Shown here: positions 48,620 through 58,484 of the stretch, piece by piece | How the letters are laid out: the number at the start of each line of letters is the position of its first letter | Numbering within the stretch: the stretch's first letter is position 1 | DNA from: Fimbriimonadia bacterium | GTDB taxonomy: Bacteria; Armatimonadota; Fimbriimonadia; Fimbriimonadales; Fimbriimonadaceae | Assembly: GCA_030430755.1 (NCBI GenBank) | Contig: JAUIKO010000001.1 | Location: forward strand, 310,001-374,000 | DNA length: 64,000 nt | Direction of reading: 5' to 3' | The notes under the pieces: generated by a model | Seen by the model: only the letters and a program-made list of their open reading frames with translations | Database searches by the model: none | What the model was told of the DNA's origin: nothing | Translations under genes and position numbers: made by a program

Positions 48620-50692
48620 ATGAAAAAGTATGATGGTAATAAAATTAGAAAGAACCGAGAAGAAGAGTTGCTTTCTATTTTAAAACAGAATCCAGAAGAT
48701 AAAAAAGCTAATCTAGAGATGGCTAGAATGTGTTTATTGTCTGAAAGAGAGTTAGAGGCAATTGGCTACTTAGAAAAAGGTAAAGATGAATCAATAAACC
48801 AGTACCAGTGGATAGCTTCTCATCTTGTAGATCATTTTTATTGCCGAAAACTACTTGCTGAAAAATTAAAGTATAAGGATATTCATGGAGAAAATGCTCT
48901 ACAAAAAGCATTGCAAATCACTGGACTTCATCCAAGTAAAAATGCAGGTATTACAGTATCCGCAGCATTAATTGTAAAAAATGAAGAAAAGCACTTAGCA
49001 AGATGCTTAGATCGAATAAAAGATTTTGTAGATGAAATCGTTATTGTAGATACGGGTTCAACAGATAATACTGTAGAAATAGCTAAATCATATGGCGCAA
49101 AAATAGGATATTACGAATGGAATGACGATTATTCTGCAGCAAGAAATGAAGTTATCAAGCTTGCAAGTTGTCATTGGATCTTGTGTTGTGATGCAGATGA
49201 AATACTTGACCCTGCATCTATTCCAAAAATACAAGGAGCAATTACACGGCCTCAATTTGGTGCTTTCTCAGCTTTTATTAAAAGCTATATGCAGAATGAA
49301 GAATCAAGAGAAATTTTTACGAGTAAAATCATTAGACTCTTCCGTAATTTTCCAGACATTAAATTTGAAGGCAGAATTCACGAACAGATCTTTCCAAGTA
49401 TAGAAGCTAAGGGATATACCAGTGCTGAAATTCCTGGATTTATTTTTGAGCATTATGGATATCAACCATCTGTAATGGAAGAGAAGAAAAAATTAGATCG
49501 AACATTTAATATTTTATATGCCGAGTTAAGAGATAATCCAGAAGATCCATTTCATTGGTTTAATTTAGCCAATACATTCGCTGTTAGTGGAGATAATTAT
49601 AGTTTAACGGAGTGCGCTGAACAAGGATTAAAATTACTTAAGCAAAGAAAGACAACTAGCACCTATAAAGAAGTTTTACTCCAATTACTATGTAAAGGAT
49701 ATACCGAAACAGGAAACTATGATGGTTGTCTTGAGGTTGCAGACTACGCATTGAAAAATGGCTATTACAATATTATTTTTCAGACTGGGATTGCACATAT
49801 TTATTTCTTGAAAAAGAATTATGAAAAAGCTTTAGAAGAAGTTAATAAAGCTATCGAGATGGAATGGGATTATGATTTATGTGGTGATAAATCCATTTTT
49901 GAGTATAAGAAGTATATTCTAAAGGGTGATATATTACTCTCTATGAAGAGATATCAAGAAGCGATAGAAACTATTGATAAAGTACTCACCATAAAACCAG
50001 ATTTTCATAAAACAAAGATTATGAAAGCGCACTGTTATATTGAGTTGAAAGAGTATAACCATGCTAAGGAAGTGTTAAACACCATTCCTAGTAGTAAAGA
50101 GTTAAATAAGAATAAATTTACCTTACTCTGCAATTGTTATTTTTCTACACAGAATTTTAAAGAGTATATTCAATATGCGGAGAAAATTTTTAATTTGCGA
50201 TCCTATCATCCCACCGAGTTTGCAAAATGGGCTTATGCTAATGAAGTGATGAAACTTCTACCGAATCTGCCACTTGCTGAAAAAATTTATCAAGAAATTA
50301 GTCATACGGATCCAGGGGCATTGATTAATATGTCTAGAATTTATAAAATGCATAAAATGAATAGCGAGGCAATCCAATTGCTTAACCAGTATGTTGAAAA
50401 ACATCCATTAGATCAAAATGCATATTTAAATTTAGCGGACAATTATTTTGACAAAAAAGATTTTGCTTCGGCAGCATCTCAGTATCAAAATGCTTTAAGG
50501 ATAGATCCCAATAATGCTGCAGCATGGCTCTGTTTAGGCAGTAGTTTTTCTGAGCTTGGAAGTCTTGAGGGAGCAAAACTAGGGTTTAGCAAAGCTTTAG
50601 AATTAAATCCTGCTCTACATGAAGCAAAAGATATGTTAGATTTAATCATTAAAAAAGAAGAATCAAACCAAAAAGAGAGTATTGCTCAATAA
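48620..50692 (+). CDS. Glycosyltransferase family 2 protein with TPR repeats
   Basis: The 690-aa protein has a short helical N-terminal part, a GT2 domain (residues ~110-310) with SAALIVKNEEKHLARCLDRI, VDEIVIVDTGSTDNTVEIA, DDYSAARNEVI and the metal-binding CCDADEIL, then multiple tetratricopeptide repeats from ~310 to the end (for example GDILLSMKRYQEAIETIDKVL, YLNLADNYFDKKDFASAASQYQNALRIDPNNAAAWLCLGSSFSELG). Such GT2-TPR proteins modify surface glycans or proteins, including flagellin in some bacteria. With fliS not far away, a flagellin- or surface-glycan role is possible but unproven. No transmembrane segment is evident. Confidence 0.9.
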   Translation: MKKYDGNKIRKNREEELLSILKQNPEDKKANLEMARMCLLSERELEAIGYLEKGKDESINQYQWIASHLVDHFYCRKLLAEKLKYKDIHGENALQKALQITGLHPSKNAGITVSAALIVKNEEKHLARCLDRIKDFVDEIVIVDTGSTDNTVEIAKSYGAKIGYYEWNDDYSAARNEVIKLASCHWILCCDADEILDPASIPKIQGAITRPQFGAFSAFIKSYMQNEESREIFTSKIIRLFRNFPDIKFEGRIHEQIFPSIEAKGYTSAEIPGFIFEHYGYQPSVMEEKKKLDRTFNILYAELRDNPEDPFHWFNLANTFAVSGDNYSLTECAEQGLKLLKQRKTTSTYKEVLLQLLCKGYTETGNYDGCLEVADYALKNGYYNIIFQTGIAHIYFLKKNYEKALEEVNKAIEMEWDYDLCGDKSIFEYKKYILKGDILLSMKRYQEAIETIDKVLTIKPDFHKTKIMKAHCYIELKEYNHAKEVLNTIPSSKELNKNKFTLLCNCYFSTQNFKEYIQYAEKIFNLRSYHPTEFAKWAYANEVMKLLPNLPLAEKIYQEISHTDPGALINMSRIYKMHKMNSEAIQLLNQYVEKHPLDQNAYLNLADNYFDKKDFASAASQYQNALRIDPNNAAAWLCLGSSFSELGSLEGAKLGFSKALELNPALHEAKDMLDLIIKKEESNQKESIAQ

Positions 50693-50697
50693 ATTTG

Positions 50698-50803
50698 TTA
50701 GGTGTTGGGAGTGATATGTCGCATTTAGGTACTACTTACCGCTGCTACCTTCCGGTCCTGACGGGGTTTATAGCCCTTAAACCGCATTGCTCCCAACACC
50801 TAA
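50698..50803 (-). ncRNA. ffs: Signal recognition particle 4.5S RNA (small bacterial type)
   Basis: On the minus strand the core GTCAGGACCGGAAGGTAGCAGC contains the conserved GGAA tetraloop and Ffh-binding internal loops. The ends TTAGGTGTTGGGAG and CTCCCAACACCTAA form a perfect 14-bp closing helix, giving about 106 nt with no Alu domain. It works with Ffh to target membrane proteins. Confidence 0.95.
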
Positions 50804-50853
50804 TATTATAGCATATTCGGCAAAATCCTTATTAAAATCTAAGGGTTTTTGAT

Positions 50854-51900
50854 CTAGTTGCGAAAAATGAACATTGCAATTTCTGTTTGATACAATATAT
50901 AGAAGATAGTAGCACTGCCAAGACAAGCACCATATGGAATATGATGACTGTTTTCAGATTGATCGATTGAAAGATGAGGCTGAGCATACTCCTCTGAATT
51001 TGGTTGAAAGATAAAATCTTTAAGATATAACCAGAGATCTACATAAAATACAAAGCAAAAAAGATCTTGTATAAAATGAATACAGCGATCTTTTAAGACA
51101 AACTTCTCAATATTTGCTATGTGATGAGATGTTTCACCCCTCCCTTCCCTATCAATTGGTTTATTGAACCTCACACGTTTTATGATTGCCAAGATTATAC
51201 CAAAAAAATTTGCTAGATTAATTATGATTAGTAAAGAAAAGAGCAAGGCTTCTCCTGATAGTAATTCATGAACGAACATGACAACAGATAAACTTCGTAT
51301 CAGTTTTATATCCCCATATCCAAGAGCATCTTTTTGAAAAAGTAATATACCTATAAACCCCATAAACCCTATACCTAGCACCGAACCTGTTGAAACTTTC
51401 ATCAAATAGAACAGATCTTCTACAGTATGAAATGAGGTGATAAAATAAACAGCAGATATAAAGAGCAATAAATAATTATATCGATCTGGAATAATGAAAT
51501 ATGTAAAATCTATGGTGATTATTGCAATCAAGATAAATATAGTAAAAGCATAATAAAGTGCTTCCTGTTGTTCAAAAGAATGGTTCAAAAATTTATATGT
51601 AACAAGAGAGCTTATCGTAGCTGATAAAAATTCAATGAGAGGATAGCGCGGATTAATTTTTTTATGGCAACATTTAGAATTCCCTTTATAAATAAAATAA
51701 TTCAGGATAGGTATCAGACTTATTGTAGATAATGTTTCTCTGCAATAATCACAGTAGCTTCTATAGGGGAAAAAAAAAGTTTCATTCTGGATATATCTTT
51801 CTGTTATTAAGTTAATAAAACTACCGATGCATGACCCGATTAAAAAAGCTAGGGTGATCCATACGAAGTGTCCTGCAAAAATATCGGCCATGAAGCTCAT
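50854..51900 (-). CDS. pilD: Prepilin peptidase
   Basis: From ATG 51900 (MSFMADIFAGHF) the protein has 348 residues; the frame is open to 51933, but those extra codons overlap pilC. It is polytopic and has the type IV prepilin peptidase signatures: LIGSCIGSFINLITERY, a cytoplasmic loop with CDYC and KCCHKKINPRYPLIEF, and the two aspartates in IDFTYFIIPDRYN and GYGDIKLI. The second CxxC of the zinc-like loop is altered to SKCC. It cleaves leader peptides of type IV pilins or type II secretion pseudopilins and methylates the new N-terminus. A C-terminal extension of about 90 residues, including a last hydrophobic segment, is unusual. Confidence 0.88.
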   Translation of the reverse strand: MSFMADIFAGHFVWITLAFLIGSCIGSFINLITERYIQNETFFFPYRSYCDYCRETLSTISLIPILNYFIYKGNSKCCHKKINPRYPLIEFLSATISSLVTYKFLNHSFEQQEALYYAFTIFILIAIITIDFTYFIIPDRYNYLLLFISAVYFITSFHTVEDLFYLMKVSTGSVLGIGFMGFIGILLFQKDALGYGDIKLIRSLSVVMFVHELLSGEALLFSLLIIINLANFFGIILAIIKRVRFNKPIDREGRGETSHHIANIEKFVLKDRCIHFIQDLFCFVFYVDLWLYLKDFIFQPNSEEYAQPHLSIDQSENSHHIPYGACLGSATIFYILYQTEIAMFIFRN

Positions 51901-51904
51901 CTTG

Positions 51905-53128
51905 TTATCCCATAGCTCCTTCGGATAATCCATTCATTACTTGCAATGAAGGTGTAAACATAGCGATAACAATAAAGCCAACAATGAAAGCTAGAAATAA
52001 TATAAGGATAGGTTCTAAGGCAGATGTTAAAGATGCTAAAGCGGTATCTACTTCATCATCATAAAAATCTGCGACTTTTTTTAGCATGAAATCTAAAGAT
52101 CCAGACTCTTCTCCAACTAGTATCATATGAACGAGAATGGGTGGGAAATATTCAGAATCTTCTATCGTGGATGATAAAGACTCACCGGACATAATTCTTT
52201 TTCTCGAATCTAGAATAGTTTTAGAAAGGTGTGTATTATTTACCGTTCCAGCAACAGTCTCCATTGCTTGTAATATAGGCACCCCTGCTCCAAGTAAGGT
52301 ACTTAGAGTTCGGCTGTACCTTGCTAAAATGACTTTTAATGTTAAATTTCCAAATACGGGTAACTTTAGTTTTAAATAATCTAATGTGCTTTTACCAGAA
52401 CGGGTTTTCTTCCATTTATTGTAAATGATTGCAAGCCCAAATAAACTGATAATGATGGAAACCCAGTGATTATTAATTATATCAGAAAGATTAATGATAA
52501 ACTGTGTTGTTTTAGGAAACTGGCTATGTTCCATATTCATATTATCAAAGAGCTCAACAAATTTAGGGACAACATAACTTACCAAGAAAATAACAACTCC
52601 TATGGATGCAGATAAGACAATCATAGGATAAGTCATCGAAGATTTTACTTTTCTTCTAAGATGAATCTCTTTTTCTAAAAATTCTGAAAGGCTAGCTAAT
52701 ACTTTATCTAAAACTCCTCCAACTTCCCCTGCACGAATAAGGCCTACGAATAATGGATTAAATACATTTGGAAAAAGTTGCATAGTATTCGATAAGCTTT
52801 CACCTTCTTCAACTTTTTTTTTCATATCCTGAATAATCAGCGCAAACTTTTTATCGCTAACTTGTTTTGCTAAAATATCAAGTGCTTTCACTAAAGGAAC
52901 ACCTGCATCTAGCATCGTAGAAAATTGTCTGCAGAATACCGATACATCTTGCATCTTCACTTTTGAATCTAAGTGTCTTTTACTCCGTTTATCAAAAAGC
53001 TGAATTTCGACGGGGTTAATTCCCTTTTTTTTCAAAATCAAAGTTAGCTCATGCTTATTAGGAGCGTGGACTTTATCTTCTAATAATGTTCCATGAATAT
53101 CGCGGTAACTATATGTGTAAATAGGCAT
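51905..53128 (-). CDS. pilC: Type IV pilus/type II secretion inner-membrane platform protein
   Basis: The 407-aa protein has the duplicated T2SSF/PilC architecture. VSVFCRQFSTMLDAGVPLVKALDIL and later LARYSRTLSTLLGAGVPILQAMETV begin the two repeats; FVGLIRAGEVGGVLDKVLASLSEFLE and MILVGEESGSLDFMLKKVADFYDDEVD are the matching conserved segments. Three hydrophobic spans are visible, ending near PILILFLAFIVGFIVIAMFTPS. It anchors the pilus assembly motor. With pilD directly downstream (4 bp gap to the likely start), this is a pilus or competence-pseudopilus operon fragment; the ATPases and pilins are elsewhere. Confidence 0.93.
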   Translation of the reverse strand: MPIYTYSYRDIHGTLLEDKVHAPNKHELTLILKKKGINPVEIQLFDKRSKRHLDSKVKMQDVSVFCRQFSTMLDAGVPLVKALDILAKQVSDKKFALIIQDMKKKVEEGESLSNTMQLFPNVFNPLFVGLIRAGEVGGVLDKVLASLSEFLEKEIHLRRKVKSSMTYPMIVLSASIGVVIFLVSYVVPKFVELFDNMNMEHSQFPKTTQFIINLSDIINNHWVSIIISLFGLAIIYNKWKKTRSGKSTLDYLKLKLPVFGNLTLKVILARYSRTLSTLLGAGVPILQAMETVAGTVNNTHLSKTILDSRKRIMSGESLSSTIEDSEYFPPILVHMILVGEESGSLDFMLKKVADFYDDEVDTALASLTSALEPILILFLAFIVGFIVIAMFTPSLQVMNGLSEGAMG

Positions 53129-53263
53129 TACTACTAGTATTATGGAATATCTAAATATTCTTTATCTAGTAAGAGTAAGCTTTCATGTAAATGGATTCTT
53201 TTACATTCCTCTTATTCGATTCTATTGAATATGATAGTATTAATATATAGCGAGGGTTTCAAT

Positions 53264-56200
53264 TTGAAGTTAAAAAGCATCCGTATTTACGGTTTTAAAA
53301 GTTTTGCAGAGAAGGTTGATTTAAATATATCAGGAAATATTATAGCTGTCATTGGACCAAACGGATGCGGAAAATCAAATATAGTAGATGCATTATTATG
53401 GTGTATTGGTGAACAAAACCCACGTAATTTAAGAGCTCAAAACTCAGAAGAGTTTATATTTAACGGTAGTAAAGCGCGAAAGCCACTCGGTTATGCAGAA
53501 GTGTCGGTCCATTTCGAAATGGATGAAGATCATACTTCTCCGCATGGTAAAGATCTTTTGATTACCCGAAGAATCAAAAGATCTGGTGAATCGAGTTATA
53601 TGATAAATAAAAAAAATTGTAGATTAAAAGACATCATAGATATTCTTGCCGATTCTGGTCTTGGGAAGTCAGGTTATGCAGTTGTTGGTCAAAAAGAGAT
53701 TGATTCTGCACTTACTGCATCACCTTATGATCGCAGGATTTGGATTGATGAAGCTGCAGGTATTCAAAAGTATAAAAACCGTAGAGATGAATCGAAGAAA
53801 AAGTTAGAGAGTGTTGATGAGCATCTCTTGAGAATCGAGGATATCCTTTCGGAATTATCGATGCAATACGAACCATTACGCGAAGAATCAGAAAAAGCCA
53901 AGCAGTTTTTAATTGTCAAAGAAGAGCATGATCGATTAGAAAAATCTTTTCTTATTCATCAATATCAACATCTAGCTCAGCAAAATCTTGAAAATTGCGA
54001 TAGCTTGGCAGAGAGTAAAAAGGTTCTTGCTGAGCAGCAATGTTTACTTGAACAAAAAGAGAATTCTTTAGAAAAAATAGAGACAGAATATGAGGATATC
54101 ACTCATAAGATAACCGAAATGGAGTCGGCTCTTCATGCAAAACATATTTTTCAAGCAGAAATCAAGAGTAAAGTCAAAGTTATCGAAGAGCAGATTTTGT
54201 CTGAGAATAAATTCTTATCCCAATTAGGAGACGAGACAAAACGGGTTCTTCAAGATGAAGAGCATTATCAAAATGAAAGATCAGATCTAATAGCAAGTCG
54301 AGAGAAATATTTGATTAAAAAGAATAATCTTAAAAATGAAATAGATCTCTTTATTCCATTGCTAGATAAAAAGAACTCAGAAAAAAAGGATTTAGAAAAA
54401 CGTATTTTTGATATAAAATCATCTTATCAGAAATACCTTAAAGAGCTAGCTATCTATGAACAGTCTCAACTTCGATCTTTAGAAATTGAAAAAGAGATAG
54501 AAGACATATTAAGTAAATTGCCTGAATTACAACAGCAGAAAAAGGATTTGTTATCTGAACTGACTCAATATAAAACAGAACTTCATCATTTAACAGAAAA
54601 ATATAACAATGATAAAAAGAAGATTATGGACTTAAAAGAAACTCAAAAAAGAATGTTTACTCAGAAGCAAGAGTTGAGTATTCTTAAAAGCTCATTAAGT
54701 GCAAAGTCCAATGGACTCTATGCTACTCTTCAAGCATATGAGGGCTTTTCTTACGGCACTAAATCTATTATGGAAGCTGTAAAAAAGAATCAGTTAAGAA
54801 ATATTTTTCAACCAGTCATTCAATCTATTCAAACGGAACAGAAATATGCTTTTGCTATAGAGGTTGCTCTGGGAGGATCTGCAAACGATTTGATTGTTCC
54901 ATCAGAATTAGAGGCTAAAGAAGGGATTGAATACTTAAAGTGTAGTAAATCTGGCCGGGCAACTTTTCAGCCAATTTCGTATATGAAGCCATTTTCTCCA
55001 TCTCCGGATAGAAATACTATGTTGCAATGTAATGGAGTAATCGGGTGGGCGAATGAAATCGTTTCATTTTCTGATTACGTAGCTCCAGTCATCCATAATC
55101 TACTAGGCAGAGTGCTCATTGTAGATAGGATGGATCATGCTTTCAAGATAGCTAAATCTCCGCTTTGGAATAAAATCATTACATTAGAAGGAGAACTTAT
55201 TCATAGTAGTGGTGCTGTTACAGGTGGTAATCATCAAAAAACCTCTTCTGGAATTCTTCAAAGAAGAATGGAGTTGAAAAATATTGAGAAAAGGATTCAG
55301 CAGATCGAGGATGATATAGTGTTGAATCAAAAAAAACTAGATGATCATCAAAAAGAGATATTATCACTGGATGAAAAAATTGAAGAATACTCTAATTCTA
55401 TAAATGCTCAAGAAACGTTAATATATAAGAGAGAAAATGTTATCGAAAAAATGAATGATCAAATAATACAAGTTGATCATAAAAAACAAAAGCTGGAACA
55501 ATCTCTCATCAATAATAACACACCTGAACCCGATATTATCGAAGAAGCGGATATTCAAAAGATAGAGCATGCTTTGTCACAAGTCCATGAGGATCTTATG
55601 GAAATTAAAACTAATAAGCAGATAAAAGAAGATCAGCAAAAGCAACTTACACATAAATTAGATGAAATTTCTACTAAAATTCTGGCCATTGAGAAAAAAA
55701 ATGAAAATATAAAGAAGCAGCTAGAAATTAATTTACAAAAATCTCATACCGCTAAAGAACGTCTTTCATTTTTGAGATCTGAAAAAGATCTTGCAGGCAA
55801 AGAGCTTTATCAGGGGATAGATCAAAATGATACTGTTCAGAAAGATCTAGAACTGTTAGAAATAGATAAAAAAGCATTAAAAGAAAACATCCTTCATCAT
55901 AAAAATGATTATAAAAAGCTTCAAGCTGAAATCAAAACAGAATCTGATCAAGTATATAAGTTAGAGATTGCAGGTAATAAGTTATCGGTTAAATTGTCAA
56001 ATTTAATAGCTTCTTTAGATGAGCTCTACTCTATCAAGGAAGAGGATATCTCAGCTCAAAACCATCTTGTTAGTTATGAAGCATCATTCCCATCTCGGAT
56101 CCAAGCATTAAAGAAAGAACTTAAGAATTTTGGTCAAATTAATTTAGCAGCTATAGAAAGTTATGAGAAATTAGCTAGTAGGTATGAACTTCTTTCTGTT

Positions 56201-56758
56201 GAACATAAAGATATTCTCGAATCAAAAGAAGAACTTTTAAAAGCTATTAAAGAGCTCGATTCTCTGACAAAAGAACAGTTTTTGACTACTTTCATGAAAG
56301 TCCGAGAAGAGTTTAAAAATACGTTTCTTAAAATATTCCAAGATGGTCATGCCGATTTAATTTTAACAGATCCAGAAAAGCTGCTCAACACAGGAATACA
56401 AGTAGAAATAACTTTACCTGGCAAGAAAAAACAACGCTTGGAATTATTGAGTGGCGGTGAGCGTTCATTATGTGCGTGTGCACTTCTTTTTGCTTTATTG
56501 AAAGTAAATCCTACTCCGATTGTTGTGCTTGATGAAATTGATGCGCCCTTGGATGGTAGAAATGTAGAAAAATTTGTAGATATTCTATCTGAGCATGCTC
56601 ATGAAACTCAATTTATGTTAATTACGCATAATCCTATTACCATTGAATCTGCAACTACCTGGATTGGTGTAACGATGCAAGAGCCAGGTGTAACTTCCAT
56701 CGTTCCTTATCAACCGGATAAAAATATTCCCTCATCAAATCATGCTTTCGCACGCTAA
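53264..56758 (+). CDS. smc: Chromosome segregation SMC protein
   Basis: The start is TTG 53264 (MKLKSIRIYGFKSF), supported by GAGGG 7 nt upstream; an upstream TTG at 53225 would add residues with no family counterpart. The 1164-aa product has Walker A GPNGCGKSNIVDALLW, LGKSGYAVVGQKEID, two long coiled coils (about 160-500 and 660-990), a hinge (ATLQAYEGFSYGTKSIM to LEGELIHSSGAVTGGN), and the C-terminal head with the ABC signature LLSGGERSLCACALLFAL and Walker B PIVVLDEIDAPLDGRNVEKF. SMC with ScpAB condenses and separates sister chromosomes. Confidence 0.95.
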   Translation: MKLKSIRIYGFKSFAEKVDLNISGNIIAVIGPNGCGKSNIVDALLWCIGEQNPRNLRAQNSEEFIFNGSKARKPLGYAEVSVHFEMDEDHTSPHGKDLLITRRIKRSGESSYMINKKNCRLKDIIDILADSGLGKSGYAVVGQKEIDSALTASPYDRRIWIDEAAGIQKYKNRRDESKKKLESVDEHLLRIEDILSELSMQYEPLREESEKAKQFLIVKEEHDRLEKSFLIHQYQHLAQQNLENCDSLAESKKVLAEQQCLLEQKENSLEKIETEYEDITHKITEMESALHAKHIFQAEIKSKVKVIEEQILSENKFLSQLGDETKRVLQDEEHYQNERSDLIASREKYLIKKNNLKNEIDLFIPLLDKKNSEKKDLEKRIFDIKSSYQKYLKELAIYEQSQLRSLEIEKEIEDILSKLPELQQQKKDLLSELTQYKTELHHLTEKYNNDKKKIMDLKETQKRMFTQKQELSILKSSLSAKSNGLYATLQAYEGFSYGTKSIMEAVKKNQLRNIFQPVIQSIQTEQKYAFAIEVALGGSANDLIVPSELEAKEGIEYLKCSKSGRATFQPISYMKPFSPSPDRNTMLQCNGVIGWANEIVSFSDYVAPVIHNLLGRVLIVDRMDHAFKIAKSPLWNKIITLEGELIHSSGAVTGGNHQKTSSGILQRRMELKNIEKRIQQIEDDIVLNQKKLDDHQKEILSLDEKIEEYSNSINAQETLIYKRENVIEKMNDQIIQVDHKKQKLEQSLINNNTPEPDIIEEADIQKIEHALSQVHEDLMEIKTNKQIKEDQQKQLTHKLDEISTKILAIEKKNENIKKQLEINLQKSHTAKERLSFLRSEKDLAGKELYQGIDQNDTVQKDLELLEIDKKALKENILHHKNDYKKLQAEIKTESDQVYKLEIAGNKLSVKLSNLIASLDELYSIKEEDISAQNHLVSYEASFPSRIQALKKELKNFGQINLAAIESYEKLASRYELLSVEHKDILESKEELLKAIKELDSLTKEQFLTTFMKVREEFKNTFLKIFQDGHADLILTDPEKLLNTGIQVEITLPGKKKQRLELLSGGERSLCACALLFALLKVNPTPIVVLDEIDAPLDGRNVEKFVDILSEHAHETQFMLITHNPITIESATTWIGVTMQEPGVTSIVPYQPDKNIPSSNHAFAR

Positions 56759-56833
56759 AACATACATCAGATAATAAACAGTATTCATCTGAATAAAATA
56801 CTATTTTTATTGAAGAGTAAAAAAAGTATTGAA

Positions 56834-58441
56834 CTACATGAGTGAAACTTGTCGAAATCTAGATCCTTGATGAATTTTATTCAAATATTGCAAAGAAAAT
56901 AACTCTATTTTATGGGGTAACCATGATATTTCGTTATAATCATTCTGGTTGTAATTTGCATGAAGGAATTCTTTGTTATTTAAGATGGTTTTTGACAATA
57001 AGTCCGGAGATAAGTCCATCGAAATATTCTTGAGATATTGAATAGTAGGTACGATATCATGATCTGGTGAAAGGTGTGTTATTTTTTCTTTGAGAAATGT
57101 TGCTATTCGTTGCATCTGTTTTTTTATATTATTTTCATCTGTTAAATGACTTCTGTGCTTTGCGATATATTCAGCAGAAGTCTTCGAACAACTCTTATTT
57201 ATGATATAAAAGATAGGTTTAGATAAATGTTCATTCCATATAATTCTATTAAGATGAGGATTAATCGCTATAGATCTTCCCTCTTTATCTTTAAATAATT
57301 CGGGTGTTGAATCATCTTGATAAAAATTCAGATCCACTGGATGAGATATTCCACGTGGATGCCCTTCACCGGTTTCCCATTGCTGAAGTTGAAGAGTAAT
57401 ACATGCTCGAGTGGGCATGCATTCCATATTATTTTCAGTAAAGAAGATCTTACCCATGTCTTTAATATAAAATTTAGACGAAAGATATGATTCATCAGGT
57501 GTAAAACTAATTCTAATATTATCTTCTGAGTAAATGATAGAAGCATTTAAATGATGTGATTCTTTCTCTTGATTCAATCGATTTAATAACAAATCGATAG
57601 GTTCATATTTGTGAACTTGCATGAGAGTTCCATTTATATCTAGAAAACCATCTTGATCACACAAGCTGAATTCAGAATGAGGTATGAAATAACTTTCAGT
57701 ATCATTACCAGATCTAAAGTGGAGTCTACACCCTGTTTCCTTTTGAATCTCAACAGATACAGAGAGATTTGTTACTTCTGAGATACTATTCAATCGGTTA
57801 ATATATCCACCTAAAGTGTCAGATTTTAATATTGGAACAGAAAAGTTATGTGTTTTGATATGATGTTCACCTGGAAAAAGTTCGGAGTAAGCCATATATG
57901 GACTACTGATTTTTTTGTGATCTTCAAAATTAACTTCTTTTAAGTAAACCGTCGATTTTATCTCTTTACTTAACTCACTCGGTAATCTCTTGATTTCAAT
58001 GTTGTTAAAAAGATCATGGTGAAGAGTAATTACTTCTAAATCTTCGTAAGAAGATAGACTCTGATTAGGTTCAGATATCCATTTTTGACATTTTTGATAT
58101 AAATCGGCATATGTATCGAGGATGATAGCATCTGAATAGAAGTGACTATCTTGATACGAACTTGCCTGAGACTGGTGATTATGTATTTTTTGTAAGTGAT
58201 TCAATAAATATTCTGTATCATAGCGTAATGACTTATGCGTTGTGATGCTATTTTGCAGTATAGAATTAGAGGCATGCTCTGTAATAATTTTCAAATTTAA
58301 AATAGGATTATCTTGTACCGGAGAATAAACAGCTGACCGGTTAGATTTAGACTTTGCTAACTTTAAATTATTTGGAGTAGATGAAACCTCTAGTTGATGA
58401 TGGTGGACACGGTTGGTAGGTTGTATGTTATTAGCATCCAT
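56834..58441 (-). CDS. Unknown protein with two flagellin-IN-like segments
   Basis: The 535-aa product has no signal peptide or membrane span. Two stretches resemble the flagellin hook IN motif: LGGYINRLNSISEVTNLSVSVEIQKETGCRLHFRSG (middle) and DGFLDINGTLMQVHKYEPIDLLLNRLNQ followed by LNASIIYSEDNIRISFTPD. These occur in hook-associated proteins and flagellin. The N-terminal region (ASNSILQNSITTHKSLRYDTEYLLNHLQKIHNHQ) and C-terminal region are helical, as in the terminal domains of hook-filament junction proteins, but the usual N-terminal NNIAN signature is missing. I suggest a divergent hook-associated protein, possibly FlgK-like; this is uncertain. It is followed on the same strand by no flagellar gene. 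Confidence 0.4.
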   Translation of the reverse strand: MDANNIQPTNRVHHHQLEVSSTPNNLKLAKSKSNRSAVYSPVQDNPILNLKIITEHASNSILQNSITTHKSLRYDTEYLLNHLQKIHNHQSQASSYQDSHFYSDAIILDTYADLYQKCQKWISEPNQSLSSYEDLEVITLHHDLFNNIEIKRLPSELSKEIKSTVYLKEVNFEDHKKISSPYMAYSELFPGEHHIKTHNFSVPILKSDTLGGYINRLNSISEVTNLSVSVEIQKETGCRLHFRSGNDTESYFIPHSEFSLCDQDGFLDINGTLMQVHKYEPIDLLLNRLNQEKESHHLNASIIYSEDNIRISFTPDESYLSSKFYIKDMGKIFFTENNMECMPTRACITLQLQQWETGEGHPRGISHPVDLNFYQDDSTPELFKDKEGRSIAINPHLNRIIWNEHLSKPIFYIINKSCSKTSAEYIAKHRSHLTDENNIKKQMQRIATFLKEKITHLSPDHDIVPTIQYLKNISMDLSPDLLSKTILNNKEFLHANYNQNDYNEISWLPHKIELFSLQYLNKIHQGSRFRQVSLM

Positions 58442-58484
58442 ATGTACCTATATTATTCGCGATATGGATGCTAGAAAACTAGTT

